A stretch of DNA of 64,000 bases from a virus. The notes beneath the pieces were generated by a model. The model worked only from the letters and a program-made list of their open reading frames with translations. It was not told where the DNA came from and searched no databases. The translations under genes and the position numbers were made by a program. Positions 52,356-62,266 of this stretch are shown here, in pieces (the first letter of the stretch is position 1; every line of letters begins with the position of its first letter). Location of the stretch: positions 1 through 64,000 of the IMG/VR virus record IMGVR_UViG_3300042890_001842. One strand, given 5' to 3'.

Positions 52356-55300
52356 TTATACTAAACTCATGTATAAATCACCAGTAGAAAAATTCCCTGG
52401 ATTTGTAGATGTATATCTTGGAACACCACCAACAAAACCTTGTGTTGATCCTGGGTTAGCGGCATTAAATGCATATCTTGAAGTAATTGTTGAGTTTGGA
52501 GTAGTGCTGCCTCCGTACCAAATTGCTCTACCTGTAACTATTTTTCCATCTGGAATACCGCCAACAACTGCTGGATTAATAATTCTAGTAACTGTTGGGT
52601 CTCCAGCAGTACCATCATCTCCTCCAGTTGTGTCTGCAAGAACAAGATTTGTTCCAGATATAGTTGTCGTACCTCCAGTTGGATTTGAAATGCTTAAATT
52701 TGTGCCATTATATAATAATGCTCCTTTTCCAAATTTAAAGTTTCCAGTGTCATAAATATAATCTGTTGTTGATCCAATATATAATCCATTTAGACCTGTG
52801 CCGCCTGCTGCCTGTCCGAAGGACATGGTTCCTCCGCCTGTAACTGTAATCTTTCCAACAATGTTAGCATTAGTTGCAGTTAAAGCTCCGTCTGCAGTAA
52901 CTCTAAATGCTGCTGAGCTTCTTGTAGCAAATGCTTGTTGTCCAGACCACAAAACAACATCGCTTGCAGAAGTTGGAACTGTCATTCCAGTGCTGTACGC
53001 CAATGAAGATATTGTAGTAGAAATAGCAATATAGTTAGATGATGAGTTTAAATCTATTACAGATCCGCTAGTGCTTTTATTTAGACCAGTTGATGAAATT
53101 GTCCATCCGCCAATAAATCCAGTTTTAAACATTGCAACACCATTTCTAGTTAATGCAAAGTTTGCTGTACCAAAAGCAGCTTGAGTAGCCTCTGTTCCAG
53201 TAAGTCCAGAAGTTGCTGCATCAGAATTTGGATATGCGCCAATTCCTCCAGCATTGAAAATCATTCTATCGCCAGATAATACTGTTGGAATTGCAGCATT
53301 TGATATGTACAAAGATGCTGAATCTATATTTATGTTACCAATTTTGCCACTACTTGCAGTAATCTTACCAGTTATATCAGCACTTGTAGCAGTTAATTTT
53401 CCATCTTGTGTTACCTTAAATAATCCACTGCCTGCGTTTATGAAATCTGCCGTTGTTCCAGAACCAACAAGAGATATATTGCTTGCTCTTACGGATCCAT
53501 CTGGTTTTACCCAGAATGGAGCAACATCTGCTCCTCCACTTGTTGTACTGCCTGCCCAAAATGTATGGTTTCCAGTTGAAGATATTCCAGCATACAGATT
53601 GCCTGTTGCTCCAGTTCCTCTTTGTAATTTTGAAGAATCAACTGTCCATCCGCCAATGCTTGCAGATATTGTTGTAATTCTTCCAGTTGCAGCATCAATT
53701 ATAGTATTGTTTCCAAATGTTAAACCTTTAGTATTTAATATATATCCAGCGGAAACGTTTAATAGAGCACCTGATTGTGCAGTTTGTTGTGCTTGAACTG
53801 GAATTGTATTAGTTGATGTTTGTGGATTTGCAACAATAGTAGATGCTGTTGTTCCAGTCTGTGTAATGAATGTTCCGTTAAATGCTGAAGAGTTAGCTCC
53901 AGTTAAACCAGATACAGTTATTACAACTCCAGTTCCTAATCCATGTGCTGCTGATGTGGTGTATGTAGCCTGACCTGATGCACCACTATATGCGGTAACT
54001 GTAGGAGTAATTTCTGTTCCGCTATATACAGAGCCATCAGTTACTTTAACGTTGCCTTGAAAATTACCACTTCGTGCATTTATTGCACCCGTTACAGTTA
54101 ATGCATTTCCGTTCCAAGTTACAGTATTATTTGCAGCACCTACAGAAAATAATCCATTTGAAAACCAATAATTATTTGTACCTATATATATACCATCTAA
54201 AGATCCTGCTGTTGTTGGATTTACAGGAACATTAACAGGATTTACGCCTTTACCTATTAACATTGTTCCGCTATTTACTTTTACTGCTCCCTTAAAATCT
54301 CCATCAAAAGCATTTATAGTTCCATTAACTGTCAAAGTTGATCCGTCAAAGTATAGTCTATCTCTTAAAGAAAATTTTCCATTAGTATCTAGATAAAAAG
54401 GAGTTCCTGGATTTGTTCCAGCATCTGCATATGTACCAACTCCACTATAGAATTTAAATGGGTTGGCAGAAAGACCTGTTCCAGTAGCATCAATTTTAAT
54501 AGCAGTATTTGAAGTTGATGTAGCTGATCCTGCCACTGGTGCTGTCGCTGATGTGTTGGCTGTAAGTCCAGTACCAGAAGCAAGAACTGTAAATGTATTT
54601 GAAGTTACAGATTGTATTGACCTATCAGTTATATTAAATCCTAATGGAGTTAAGAATCTAGCAGTTACTAATGTCCCTGCAGCAAAACCATGATTTCCAG
54701 AAGTTGTATAAGTAATATTTGTTGCTGTTCCGTCAACAACTGCATTTATTACTACTGCAGATCTTGCTCCTACTGTAATAACATTATTTGAAAGAAGTCC
54801 ACCAGCATTTATCTGATCTCCTGTTATTTCTCCTCCCCTAATTACGTTTGCACGAACTGCGCCTGGGGCGATATCTCCATTATCTACTTTTAATGTTACT
54901 GCAGATCCTTCTGTTCCTAATGTAGCCGCTTCTCCGTCTGCATCTGTAGCTCTTATTCTTACGTAATATGTTGTGCCATATGTTAAAGGAGTTTGTGTTC
55001 CTGGCAATGTATCTATAATTGCAAAAGTTCCTGTAACTCTTAAGGCTAAGTTAGCTGGAACTACAGATGTTATAGGGCTTGTTGACAGATAAACTTCATA
55101 ATTTACTGGATCTGCGTTTGAAATTGCTGTCCATTTAACTTCTAGGGCACCATACAAAGGATTTACAATTGCTGCTGGTGATGAGGCTGGAGGATTTCCG
55201 TCAGATGTGCCAACACCAGTAACAGAAACTGTCGATGAAGTTCTTGCTGTGCTAGATACACCATTAGAATCTTCAGCATAAACGTTTACATAATATGAAC

Positions 55301-57320
55301 CAGCAGCAAGTCCGCCAAACGACATATTTGTACTAAATGAATATTCTGTAGAAACTAAAACATTTGGAGTTCCAGTTCTATATAATTCAACCTTGTATCT
55401 AGATATCGGTGCTCTTATTACAGATGGTGCTGTCCATGAAGCAACGGCTCCTGCTGTAGAAGCAGTTAGGGTAGCGGTTGCTGGAGGGTCTACTGCTAAT
55501 GATCCAGTAGTAAAATTAACATCAGTAGAGTATGCGCTAGTATTATTTGCTGCATCTACTGATGCAACTGAAATATTGTATGTGGTTGAAGGGTTTAAGT
55601 CAAAGATTGTATGCGTTGTACTTGTTGATACATATTTAACCAATTCTGTTGTGTATACAGATGATGCGCTTGGTTTATATCTTAAACGATATTCTTTTGT
55701 GTCACTTCCAGCTGACTGTGTTATGGTAGCCACTGCTTGATACTTTGATCCAGAAAGTGTTGGAGTTGCAACAGTCACTGTTGGTACTGGCGGTGGGGTT
55801 GTATCTAGGGTTACTGGATTTTGAGCTATCGTGGTTAATTCATTTGAATACAGTGATAAATCTCCGCAATCATTTGAAAATGCTAATCTAACATATATAG
55901 TTGTATATGTTGTATCTGCAACGTATACAGGAGTTACTCCAGATCCGCCAATCTCTGCAGCTGTTGGAGTTGTTGTTGGTTGTCCACTTGGATTTCCCCA
56001 GCTAGTTGCCCTCTTGTAAACTTTTGCATGTGTTGCTCCTGTTGGCAAAGTAAATTTAATGCTGAATCCGTCAGCCAATGCAGTTATATCAGATGCGCTT
56101 ATCGTTGGTGTGACTCCAGATAGTGCACTAGTTCTTGTTGGTGTTGAAAAAGCTGTACCAGTATTGATATTGTCAGCTTTATCTGCTGATTTCCAAGTTC
56201 CAGTAAATGATGTGTAAGCACATGAGCCAAATCTATTATATATATCAAGTGCAGATAATGTTAGTTTGCCTGCTACTAAATCACTTCTCCATACAAAGAA
56301 TGTTCTTGTTGTAGTTACAGAATTTAGGACTCCAGTTAAATCAATTAAAAATCTTACGCTGTCATCACCAGTTGCAAATGTTGGAGTTAGTTCTAATGAT
56401 GCACCATTCCATGCTGAAGCAACTGAAACTACATTTGGCGGAGGAGTGACATCTATAGCATCAAAAATAGGATCAATTGGAGTAACTGAAACTGCATTAC
56501 TGTAACCTGTTTGTTGACCATTTGTGCTAACAAAATAAGCTCTCACCCATCTTTTTTGAGCAGTTGCTGGAACTAATACTGGATTATCTGTAGACTTTTT
56601 AACAAAAGCCCAGCCAGTTGTCGGAGCAGTCAAACTGTTACTTACCACTTCTTCTATATATATTGCTTCGCAAAGCGTCATATCTTGAGCATTCCAAGAC
56701 ACTAAGTATGAAAAGTCATCTCCTACTACAGTTATAACTGGCGGATCAAGTGGGTTTGGTGCAACATCTGAAGTTATTGTAACTGGGTCGCTCTCAGTTT
56801 TATTTAAAGTATCTATTGCAATTACTGTAACTGTAAATTGGCTCCTAAAAAATCCACCAAACTTCGCTTTATTATCTGCGCTTGTAAGTGTCCAAACTTG
56901 TGAACTTCCAGTTTTATTTATTCCAGTATGATAGAAATCTATTGGATTTGCACCATTTGTTATTGGTGTAAGTCTTATTAAATACTTATCTACGCCAGTA
57001 TTGTTATTAGTTCCGTTATTTAATGTTGTATCATGATTAAATCTTACATGCAGTGTACCAGTTTTTTTACCAGTATCGTCAAGCCAAGTTCCAGTCAAAT
57101 TTGTTACTGGTGAAGGCTTGGCTGCAGACTTTGACAAATACTCATATGTTGCAGACCAATTGTCTCCAACCAAATCATTTAACTTTTGATCTTCAAAAAT
57201 CCATTGAAATTGAAATTTATATGGTGTTCCAACTTTTAACGGGCTAATATCAATAAAAATATATTCATTATTTTTATCTGGCTCACTTGGATTAAACTTT
57301 AAATCTTGTGGTCCTGCCAT
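52356..57320 (-). CDS. giant tail-fibre/receptor-binding protein with FN3 domains
   Basis: 1654 residues. The first ~800 are tandem FN3 domains. From ~830 on there are repeating beta elements, e.g. GAVRANVIRGGEITGDQIN, FSLRDRLYFDGSTLTVNGTI, FKGAVKVNSGTMLIG, GNFQGNVKVTDGSVY, each a strand-loop-strand unit typical of siphovirus central fibres and host-specificity proteins. Ribosome site overlaps the neighbouring gene. Largest gene in the window. Confidence 0.85.
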   Translation of the reverse strand: MAGPQDLKFNPSEPDKNNEYIFIDISPLKVGTPYKFQFQWIFEDQKLNDLVGDNWSATYEYLSKSAAKPSPVTNLTGTWLDDTGKKTGTLHVRFNHDTTLNNGTNNNTGVDKYLIRLTPITNGANPIDFYHTGINKTGSSQVWTLTSADNKAKFGGFFRSQFTVTVIAIDTLNKTESDPVTITSDVAPNPLDPPVITVVGDDFSYLVSWNAQDMTLCEAIYIEEVVSNSLTAPTTGWAFVKKSTDNPVLVPATAQKRWVRAYFVSTNGQQTGYSNAVSVTPIDPIFDAIDVTPPPNVVSVASAWNGASLELTPTFATGDDSVRFLIDLTGVLNSVTTTRTFFVWRSDLVAGKLTLSALDIYNRFGSCAYTSFTGTWKSADKADNINTGTAFSTPTRTSALSGVTPTISASDITALADGFSIKFTLPTGATHAKVYKRATSWGNPSGQPTTTPTAAEIGGSGVTPVYVADTTYTTIYVRLAFSNDCGDLSLYSNELTTIAQNPVTLDTTPPPVPTVTVATPTLSGSKYQAVATITQSAGSDTKEYRLRYKPSASSVYTTELVKYVSTSTTHTIFDLNPSTTYNISVASVDAANNTSAYSTDVNFTTGSLAVDPPATATLTASTAGAVASWTAPSVIRAPISRYKVELYRTGTPNVLVSTEYSFSTNMSFGGLAAGSYYVNVYAEDSNGVSSTARTSSTVSVTGVGTSDGNPPASSPAAIVNPLYGALEVKWTAISNADPVNYEVYLSTSPITSVVPANLALRVTGTFAIIDTLPGTQTPLTYGTTYYVRIRATDADGEAATLGTEGSAVTLKVDNGDIAPGAVRANVIRGGEITGDQINAGGLLSNNVITVGARSAVVINAVVDGTATNITYTTSGNHGFAAGTLVTARFLTPLGFNITDRSIQSVTSNTFTVLASGTGLTANTSATAPVAGSATSTSNTAIKIDATGTGLSANPFKFYSGVGTYADAGTNPGTPFYLDTNGKFSLRDRLYFDGSTLTVNGTINAFDGDFKGAVKVNSGTMLIGKGVNPVNVPVNPTTAGSLDGIYIGTNNYWFSNGLFSVGAANNTVTWNGNALTVTGAINARSGNFQGNVKVTDGSVYSGTEITPTVTAYSGASGQATYTTSAAHGLGTGVVITVSGLTGANSSAFNGTFITQTGTTASTIVANPQTSTNTIPVQAQQTAQSGALLNVSAGYILNTKGLTFGNNTIIDAATGRITTISASIGGWTVDSSKLQRGTGATGNLYAGISSTGNHTFWAGSTTSGGADVAPFWVKPDGSVRASNISLVGSGTTADFINAGSGLFKVTQDGKLTATSADITGKITASSGKIGNINIDSASLYISNAAIPTVLSGDRMIFNAGGIGAYPNSDAATSGLTGTEATQAAFGTANFALTRNGVAMFKTGFIGGWTISSTGLNKSTSGSVIDLNSSSNYIAISTTISSLAYSTGMTVPTSASDVVLWSGQQAFATRSSAAFRVTADGALTATNANIVGKITVTGGGTMSFGQAAGGTGLNGLYIGSTTDYIYDTGNFKFGKGALLYNGTNLSISNPTGGTTTISGTNLVLADTTGGDDGTAGDPTVTRIINPAVVGGIPDGKIVTGRAIWYGGSTTPNSTITSRYAFNAANPGSTQGFVGGVPRYTSTNPGNFSTGDLYMSLV

Positions 57321-58195
57321 CAGAAGTTAATACCCAACTTGTATTCTATATCTAATGGCCTTCCAGATAGCTTTACTATCTCAGATACAGTTGATCTTGC
57401 AATAATTCCAAATGTTGGATCAAAACTATCTTCATCATTAATTCTAATTCCATCAAAGTAAACTGTTGTTGCTCCGCCTGCCTTTGCAGCAACAAATACA
57501 GAAACTTTTGAAATCAGTTGTCCAGGACTATTTACTGAAGTCATAGTTGATAAATTTCTAACTAAAATTTTATTTCCTGTGCCAGAATCAATATCTGCGC
57601 CGTCAAATGAAACTTGATAGTATGAAGTATCTGAAGAATAGAATCTGACATTGATATAGTCTAGATTCAGGTCAGCTTGATTTATTGCAAGCGTTAGACT
57701 GTCATTTCCACTGTATCCAGAAATATCTATAAAAGGAATTGACGATTTAAATTCTTTTGTTGTATTGGCTGTACATGTTACCTGTACCATAGATACTCCA
57801 ATTCTTGGAGTTGGGGTTGATACTAATGCAGGATTTGCGCTTGATGAATCTGTCCATAACAAATTATCTTCAAAGTCTGCTATAAATTGGCTATCGTAAT
57901 TATTTACAGATGTTCTAGAACTTGGGTACAATCCAATCTCTCTAATCACGCCAGCGACATCTTGAGGAATTGTAGTTTTATAAACAACAGAATATGTAGT
58001 GTTCCCGCCAACTGTTTGAATATCGATTCCGCCAAATGAAACTGGTAGGCGGTAGAATTCAAATCCTAACCTTGTATCATTTCCACTTACGTTTGGAGTT
58101 GTAGAGTCAATGCCTATTGCAATACTCTGCTTATTAAATGAGTTCATTCCAGCAATACAGGAAGTTAAAAACCTTTTACCAAATTTAGTTATCAT
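57320..58195 (-). CDS. minor tail protein
   Basis: 291 residues, beta-rich (GFEFYRLPVSFGGIDIQTVGG..., SQFIADFEDNLLWTDS), no motif. Position between tail-fibre and minor tail genes and overlaps of stop and start (ATGA with 58192) support a structural role. Confidence 0.72.
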   Translation of the reverse strand: MITKFGKRFLTSCIAGMNSFNKQSIAIGIDSTTPNVSGNDTRLGFEFYRLPVSFGGIDIQTVGGNTTYSVVYKTTIPQDVAGVIREIGLYPSSRTSVNNYDSQFIADFEDNLLWTDSSSANPALVSTPTPRIGVSMVQVTCTANTTKEFKSSIPFIDISGYSGNDSLTLAINQADLNLDYINVRFYSSDTSYYQVSFDGADIDSGTGNKILVRNLSTMTSVNSPGQLISKVSVFVAAKAGGATTVYFDGIRINDEDSFDPTFGIIARSTVSEIVKLSGRPLDIEYKLGINF

Positions 58196-58548
58196 TGTGG
58201 GATTCTACCTCTTATTCCTTTTATTACTGAATCAGTTCTATCAATAATCTTTAATTTTAACTTAATTGTAGCAGGAACTGTGGAGTAGTCAAATTCTTCT
58301 GATACTATTGATATATCTGAAAGCTGTGGTAGATACTTAGAAATTGATGGATCTTCTTCTCCACCATCATCTCCACCGTCAGATCCTCCAGGCAATCCAT
58401 TAAACGAAAATGCCGCTCTTCCAAGGCTGTTGCTGTACCTTAATTCGGTTGGATCTATTGTTGATGTTCTTGGATCTCCATAGGTAGCAAAAAGAGGAGG
58501 GTTCTTGTCTACCTCATTTTTAGATATTTTTTTCTTATCCGTTGCCAT
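58192..58548 (-). CDS. small tail-block protein
   Basis: 118 residues: acidic Gly/Asp-rich linker (GGSDGGDDGGEEDPS, ~52-67) between a basic N-terminus and a beta C-terminal part. Structural by location. Confidence 0.65.
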   Translation of the reverse strand: MATDKKKISKNEVDKNPPLFATYGDPRTSTIDPTELRYSNSLGRAAFSFNGLPGGSDGGDDGGEEDPSISKYLPQLSDISIVSEEFDYSTVPATIKLKLKIIDRTDSVIKGIRGRIPQ

Positions 58549-58564
58549 TTTTTTATTATACCAT

Positions 58565-59797
58565 TTAAGCCACTATAGATCTAGCGGTTATGGTAGTCTC
58601 CAATCCATCATTCCATGAATGACTGATACTAGTAATAACAAATTTTTGATTTGGGTCTATTTCATTAAAAGAGTGGCTTACAGTTATAATATCATAAATA
58701 GAAAGTAGCGGGTTCCCAAAAACTTCTATTTCAAGAACAGTATTATTTTTGCTCCATTGAGATTTAATAAAGTTGGAAAGCTCTATGGCATCACTTTGGT
58801 CTTGTAGCCATTCTGAAGTAAATGTTATGGGCTCTTGAGAAGCATATTTATTTATTTGATCATCTTGATATACTATGCCAGCCGTTTTAATTAAATTATT
58901 GCCGATTACATTTATCTGTGTTCCCAGTGAAGAGTCAACAAGCGTAGACATTCCAGAATTATTAATTAGATACAACTCAGTTTCAAATGGCATTAAGTTA
59001 GCATATAATACCTTTACGCTTGAATTTAAATTTTCGTATGTAAATTTAGGAATTGATGGTGCGGTGTCATATCGCTTTTTGACATATCTAATTTCTCTTG
59101 CGATAGACCCAAATTCTTCAATGTACTTTTCTTTAGTTGCAGCAGCCACTCTCTCAATGCCATTTGCAAAAAATTCACCATAAGCCAAACTTATAATGCT
59201 TTTTGAAAATTGAGATTCATAAATATCTGTTAAAGATGGGGAATTAAATTCTTTTGCTGTAATTTTGAGTGCGTATGCATAATCAAAATATGCAGATCCA
59301 AGATTTGCAAACAATGACATTCTTGAGCTCTTGGCTATAACTGAACTGCTATCTATTGCTTGAATTAAAAATCCATTTACGTATGCATTTATAGTTACTA
59401 CACTGCCAGTATGTCTTGCAAATATATCGATCTTGTAAGACTTTCCCTCTTGTATTCCAATAGTATCTTTTTGTAAATTTATATTGTCATTAAAAACTTT
59501 TACTACTGCTCCATTAACAACTTTTATAATTCTAAATTCATCTCCATACAAGCCAGCAGTTTGTGATGTTTTTGCTCTAACAAAATATCCAGTATTTGAT
59601 GTAGCGTTTGTAAAAATGCCCACTCCACCTGACTGTCTTGTTGTTGATGCTTTTGGCTGAAAGTACATTGTTGTTCCAAATGAAAAGTACTGGCCAGTTA
59701 TATCTATACCAGTATCCTTAACAGCCCCAGAAAAACTATTTGGACTTGTTGAGTTTGATGTTGTAACTAAAAATGATTTAGAAAGATTAGATGGCAT
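58565..59797 (-). CDS. minor tail protein
   Basis: 410 residues from ATG 59797, preceded by GGGAGGG; an earlier in-frame ATG has no ribosome site. Contains a concanavalin-like beta segment (MYFQPKASTTRQSGGVGIFTN...) and a C-terminal WSKNNTVLEIEVFGNP...HSFNEID as in siphovirus minor tail proteins. Confidence 0.75.
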   Translation of the reverse strand: MPSNLSKSFLVTTSNSTSPNSFSGAVKDTGIDITGQYFSFGTTMYFQPKASTTRQSGGVGIFTNATSNTGYFVRAKTSQTAGLYGDEFRIIKVVNGAVVKVFNDNINLQKDTIGIQEGKSYKIDIFARHTGSVVTINAYVNGFLIQAIDSSSVIAKSSRMSLFANLGSAYFDYAYALKITAKEFNSPSLTDIYESQFSKSIISLAYGEFFANGIERVAAATKEKYIEEFGSIAREIRYVKKRYDTAPSIPKFTYENLNSSVKVLYANLMPFETELYLINNSGMSTLVDSSLGTQINVIGNNLIKTAGIVYQDDQINKYASQEPITFTSEWLQDQSDAIELSNFIKSQWSKNNTVLEIEVFGNPLLSIYDIITVSHSFNEIDPNQKFVITSISHSWNDGLETTITARSIVA

Positions 59798-61820
59798 AGA
59801 GTCCCTCCCGATAATCATTTCCTCCAAAAGATCCAGATCCTGAATTAGTAGAGACTACATTGCTTGTATTTAATATTCCATCAGTAAAAGGTATCCATCC
59901 ATTTGGAACTCCAGTTTGTACATAATGTGTTGCTAGCTCTGTACCAAATTTTGCTCTAGCTTTAATTCTATATTTTTCAGTTGGGATGAACCCAACTAGT
60001 GATCCTAATACAGCTGCTGATCCTCTATACTTAGCAAAATCTGCTGGTCCAGTGATATCTACCTGAACTCTTGATCCACCAGTTATAGGCTGATATTCAT
60101 ACTGAATGGCGTCATACTCTATAACTTCTTCATCAATCAGCAGGTATCCAGAAAAACTTTGCAATGCTTCAATTGTTCTATCTTCTGCAGGCTTTATAGA
60201 AATTACTGCAAGGCTAACATATCCACCTGCTCCAGTTGAGCTAAGTAATGTTTCTTTTAAAGCTGCTGATGAGAAGGAAGTTTTATCTACATCTACTATA
60301 GACTTATTACTTTGCTCATAACCAGCAACATAAGCACTATTATAAAATACTTTAATATTATTTGAAGATGCTATATTGTCTGCTCTTAAAGAAATTATAT
60401 TTGGCAAGCTACTTCCACTAGCAGTATTTCTAAATGTCCAGTCTTTAGTCAATGAGGCTTTTTTGGTAAATATAAAATCTCTACTGTAAAATTGCAATAC
60501 ATTGTTTTCATCAAATAATGCTGACATCTGAGTATCTGAACATAACTCTTGTATAGCTGACCATACTGTTTTTGTACCGTCGCTCCACCACCATCTAAAA
60601 GATATTACAGATTTGTCTGCATCTGCCAGATTAAAATTATATGTTGTAAATCCTATTGAATCCAATATTCTTCTTATTACTGCAGTAGCTGAATAGTCGT
60701 CACAAAGAATATCTGGGCATATGGTTTCTTGTAAAAACTTAGCTGCATCTAATGCAAAAAATTCAAGCTCTCCATTCTCGCCTATCTTCCAGTTGTCTAA
60801 ATAATAAGATCCTTGAAGTACTTTAAAATATGTTCCATTTGAATCAGAAAGATTACCAGCAGCATCATATATTTTATAAAAAGGTTTAACCTCTGCCTTT
60901 TTAGACATATAAATATATGCATTATTTATTGCAATGCTTTCTTGAAAATTATAATTTCTAAACAATATGTTTGCATTTCCGTATGAATTAAGCTCCATGT
61001 CTAATGAATTTGCTGTTGCTAATCCAATTGGAAGGATATCGTTTGTTTCTGAGGATGCTTCTTTTTGTATTCCAAAAGATACAATTCTGTCAGTTAAATC
61101 TTTTATCCAGTGTGGAGCAACTTCAATCAATCCGATATACTTATCTCCGCCTGGATTTGTAGCAGTTACCCTTAAGTTATTTACTGTTACTTGAGAATTA
61201 TAGTTAATGCTTGACTCAGTAGTTGTCCAAGTAGTGCCGTTATAATAAATAGCAACAATACCATTCGAGTCTATTGTTTTTGTCATACCAGATGTTACAT
61301 CTGTACCATTAATAAATATAGACCAAGAGCTTGGTGTGCAATGTGATAATTCAAATTTTAAAACAATTTTATTTGCTGGCACGGCCTTGTTCTCGTATGA
61401 GATTGGCGATGTGCCATCATAATATCTAATAGATACATCAAGGTTTGTATTCTTCTGTGTAACATAATATTTATAATTTGTATTTTTTGATGGAGAGTAA
61501 GTCCTATATGTTACTGGAGTCTGTGTTGTGTATGTAGTGTTTCTTGGATTATTATAAGTACCAGTCAGTAGGTCTCCAATTATTCCATACTTAATTCCAA
61601 ATTTTTCTGGTCTGAATGGCTTTACAACTGAATCCAGCGGAAACAATAATTTAAATGGCTGAGCTCCGTCTGGAGATGTATAGTAATTAGCTCCAGTAAA
61701 ATCATTTTCAGAAAATGATACTAACGTGTTACAATTTATATCAAGAGTTGCGCCAAGTCCAATATTAATACTTGTGCTTTGATCAAACTTATTAGTAACT
61801 TGTGAAGGTGCCTGTATCAT
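59787..61820 (-). CDS. minor tail protein
   Basis: 677 residues; ATG 61820 follows GGAAGAGGTATA and overlaps the upstream stop. Contains ILFRNYNFQESIAINNAYIYM, LEFFALDAAKFLQE, FRWWWSDGTKTVWSAIQELCSDTQMSALFDENNVLQFYSRD, the tail-hub-like arrangement of actinobacteriophage minor tail proteins. Assembles the tail tip. Confidence 0.78.
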   Translation of the reverse strand: MIQAPSQVTNKFDQSTSINIGLGATLDINCNTLVSFSENDFTGANYYTSPDGAQPFKLLFPLDSVVKPFRPEKFGIKYGIIGDLLTGTYNNPRNTTYTTQTPVTYRTYSPSKNTNYKYYVTQKNTNLDVSIRYYDGTSPISYENKAVPANKIVLKFELSHCTPSSWSIFINGTDVTSGMTKTIDSNGIVAIYYNGTTWTTTESSINYNSQVTVNNLRVTATNPGGDKYIGLIEVAPHWIKDLTDRIVSFGIQKEASSETNDILPIGLATANSLDMELNSYGNANILFRNYNFQESIAINNAYIYMSKKAEVKPFYKIYDAAGNLSDSNGTYFKVLQGSYYLDNWKIGENGELEFFALDAAKFLQETICPDILCDDYSATAVIRRILDSIGFTTYNFNLADADKSVISFRWWWSDGTKTVWSAIQELCSDTQMSALFDENNVLQFYSRDFIFTKKASLTKDWTFRNTASGSSLPNIISLRADNIASSNNIKVFYNSAYVAGYEQSNKSIVDVDKTSFSSAALKETLLSSTGAGGYVSLAVISIKPAEDRTIEALQSFSGYLLIDEEVIEYDAIQYEYQPITGGSRVQVDITGPADFAKYRGSAAVLGSLVGFIPTEKYRIKARAKFGTELATHYVQTGVPNGWIPFTDGILNTSNVVSTNSGSGSFGGNDYREGLYAI

Positions 61821-62266
61821 TATACCTCTTCCAAAGTTATAGATACATTCCACAATTCTTGAGGCGTATCCCCAGTGTTCATTTTAGCATTTCTTCTTAT
61901 AATTTCAAAACTACATGATGTAAAAATCATAGTCAAATTTTCAGCATTAGCTGTATTGCCATATTTTACAGTAACTGGAAATGACGCCTTTCCAGTTGCA
62001 CCTTCATAAAAATCTTTAATGTCTCTAGCTCCATAGAATCCATCTACAGTATATGTTGCTCTTGAAGGAAGTGCATCCCAAGATACACTAATTTCTTTCT
62101 TGTCTGCAATAAAAAACTTTCTCATTGTTCCGTTAGACATTCTTTGTGTCTTTTCAATTCTATTAATAGATATAGAAACTGGTGAACGGTTATGCTCTGA
62201 TAGGCTAAATCCGCCAACTGTTATAAGGGCTCCTACTGGCAATGTTATTGGGTATGATGTTGGCAT
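61820..62266 (-). CDS. tail structural protein
   Basis: 148 residues, all-beta (VSISINRIEKTQRMSNGTMRKFFIADKKEISVSWDALP). Lies between the tape-measure gene and minor tail genes; tail-tip or distal tail-like. TAATG overlap with the following gene. Confidence 0.72.
   Translation of the reverse strand: MPTSYPITLPVGALITVGGFSLSEHNRSPVSISINRIEKTQRMSNGTMRKFFIADKKEISVSWDALPSRATYTVDGFYGARDIKDFYEGATGKASFPVTVKYGNTANAENLTMIFTSCSFEIIRRNAKMNTGDTPQELWNVSITLEEV

Noticed and set aside
53254-53796. 180-residue + frame inside the tail-fibre gene
   Set aside because: Shadow of a much longer frame with clear protein repeats.
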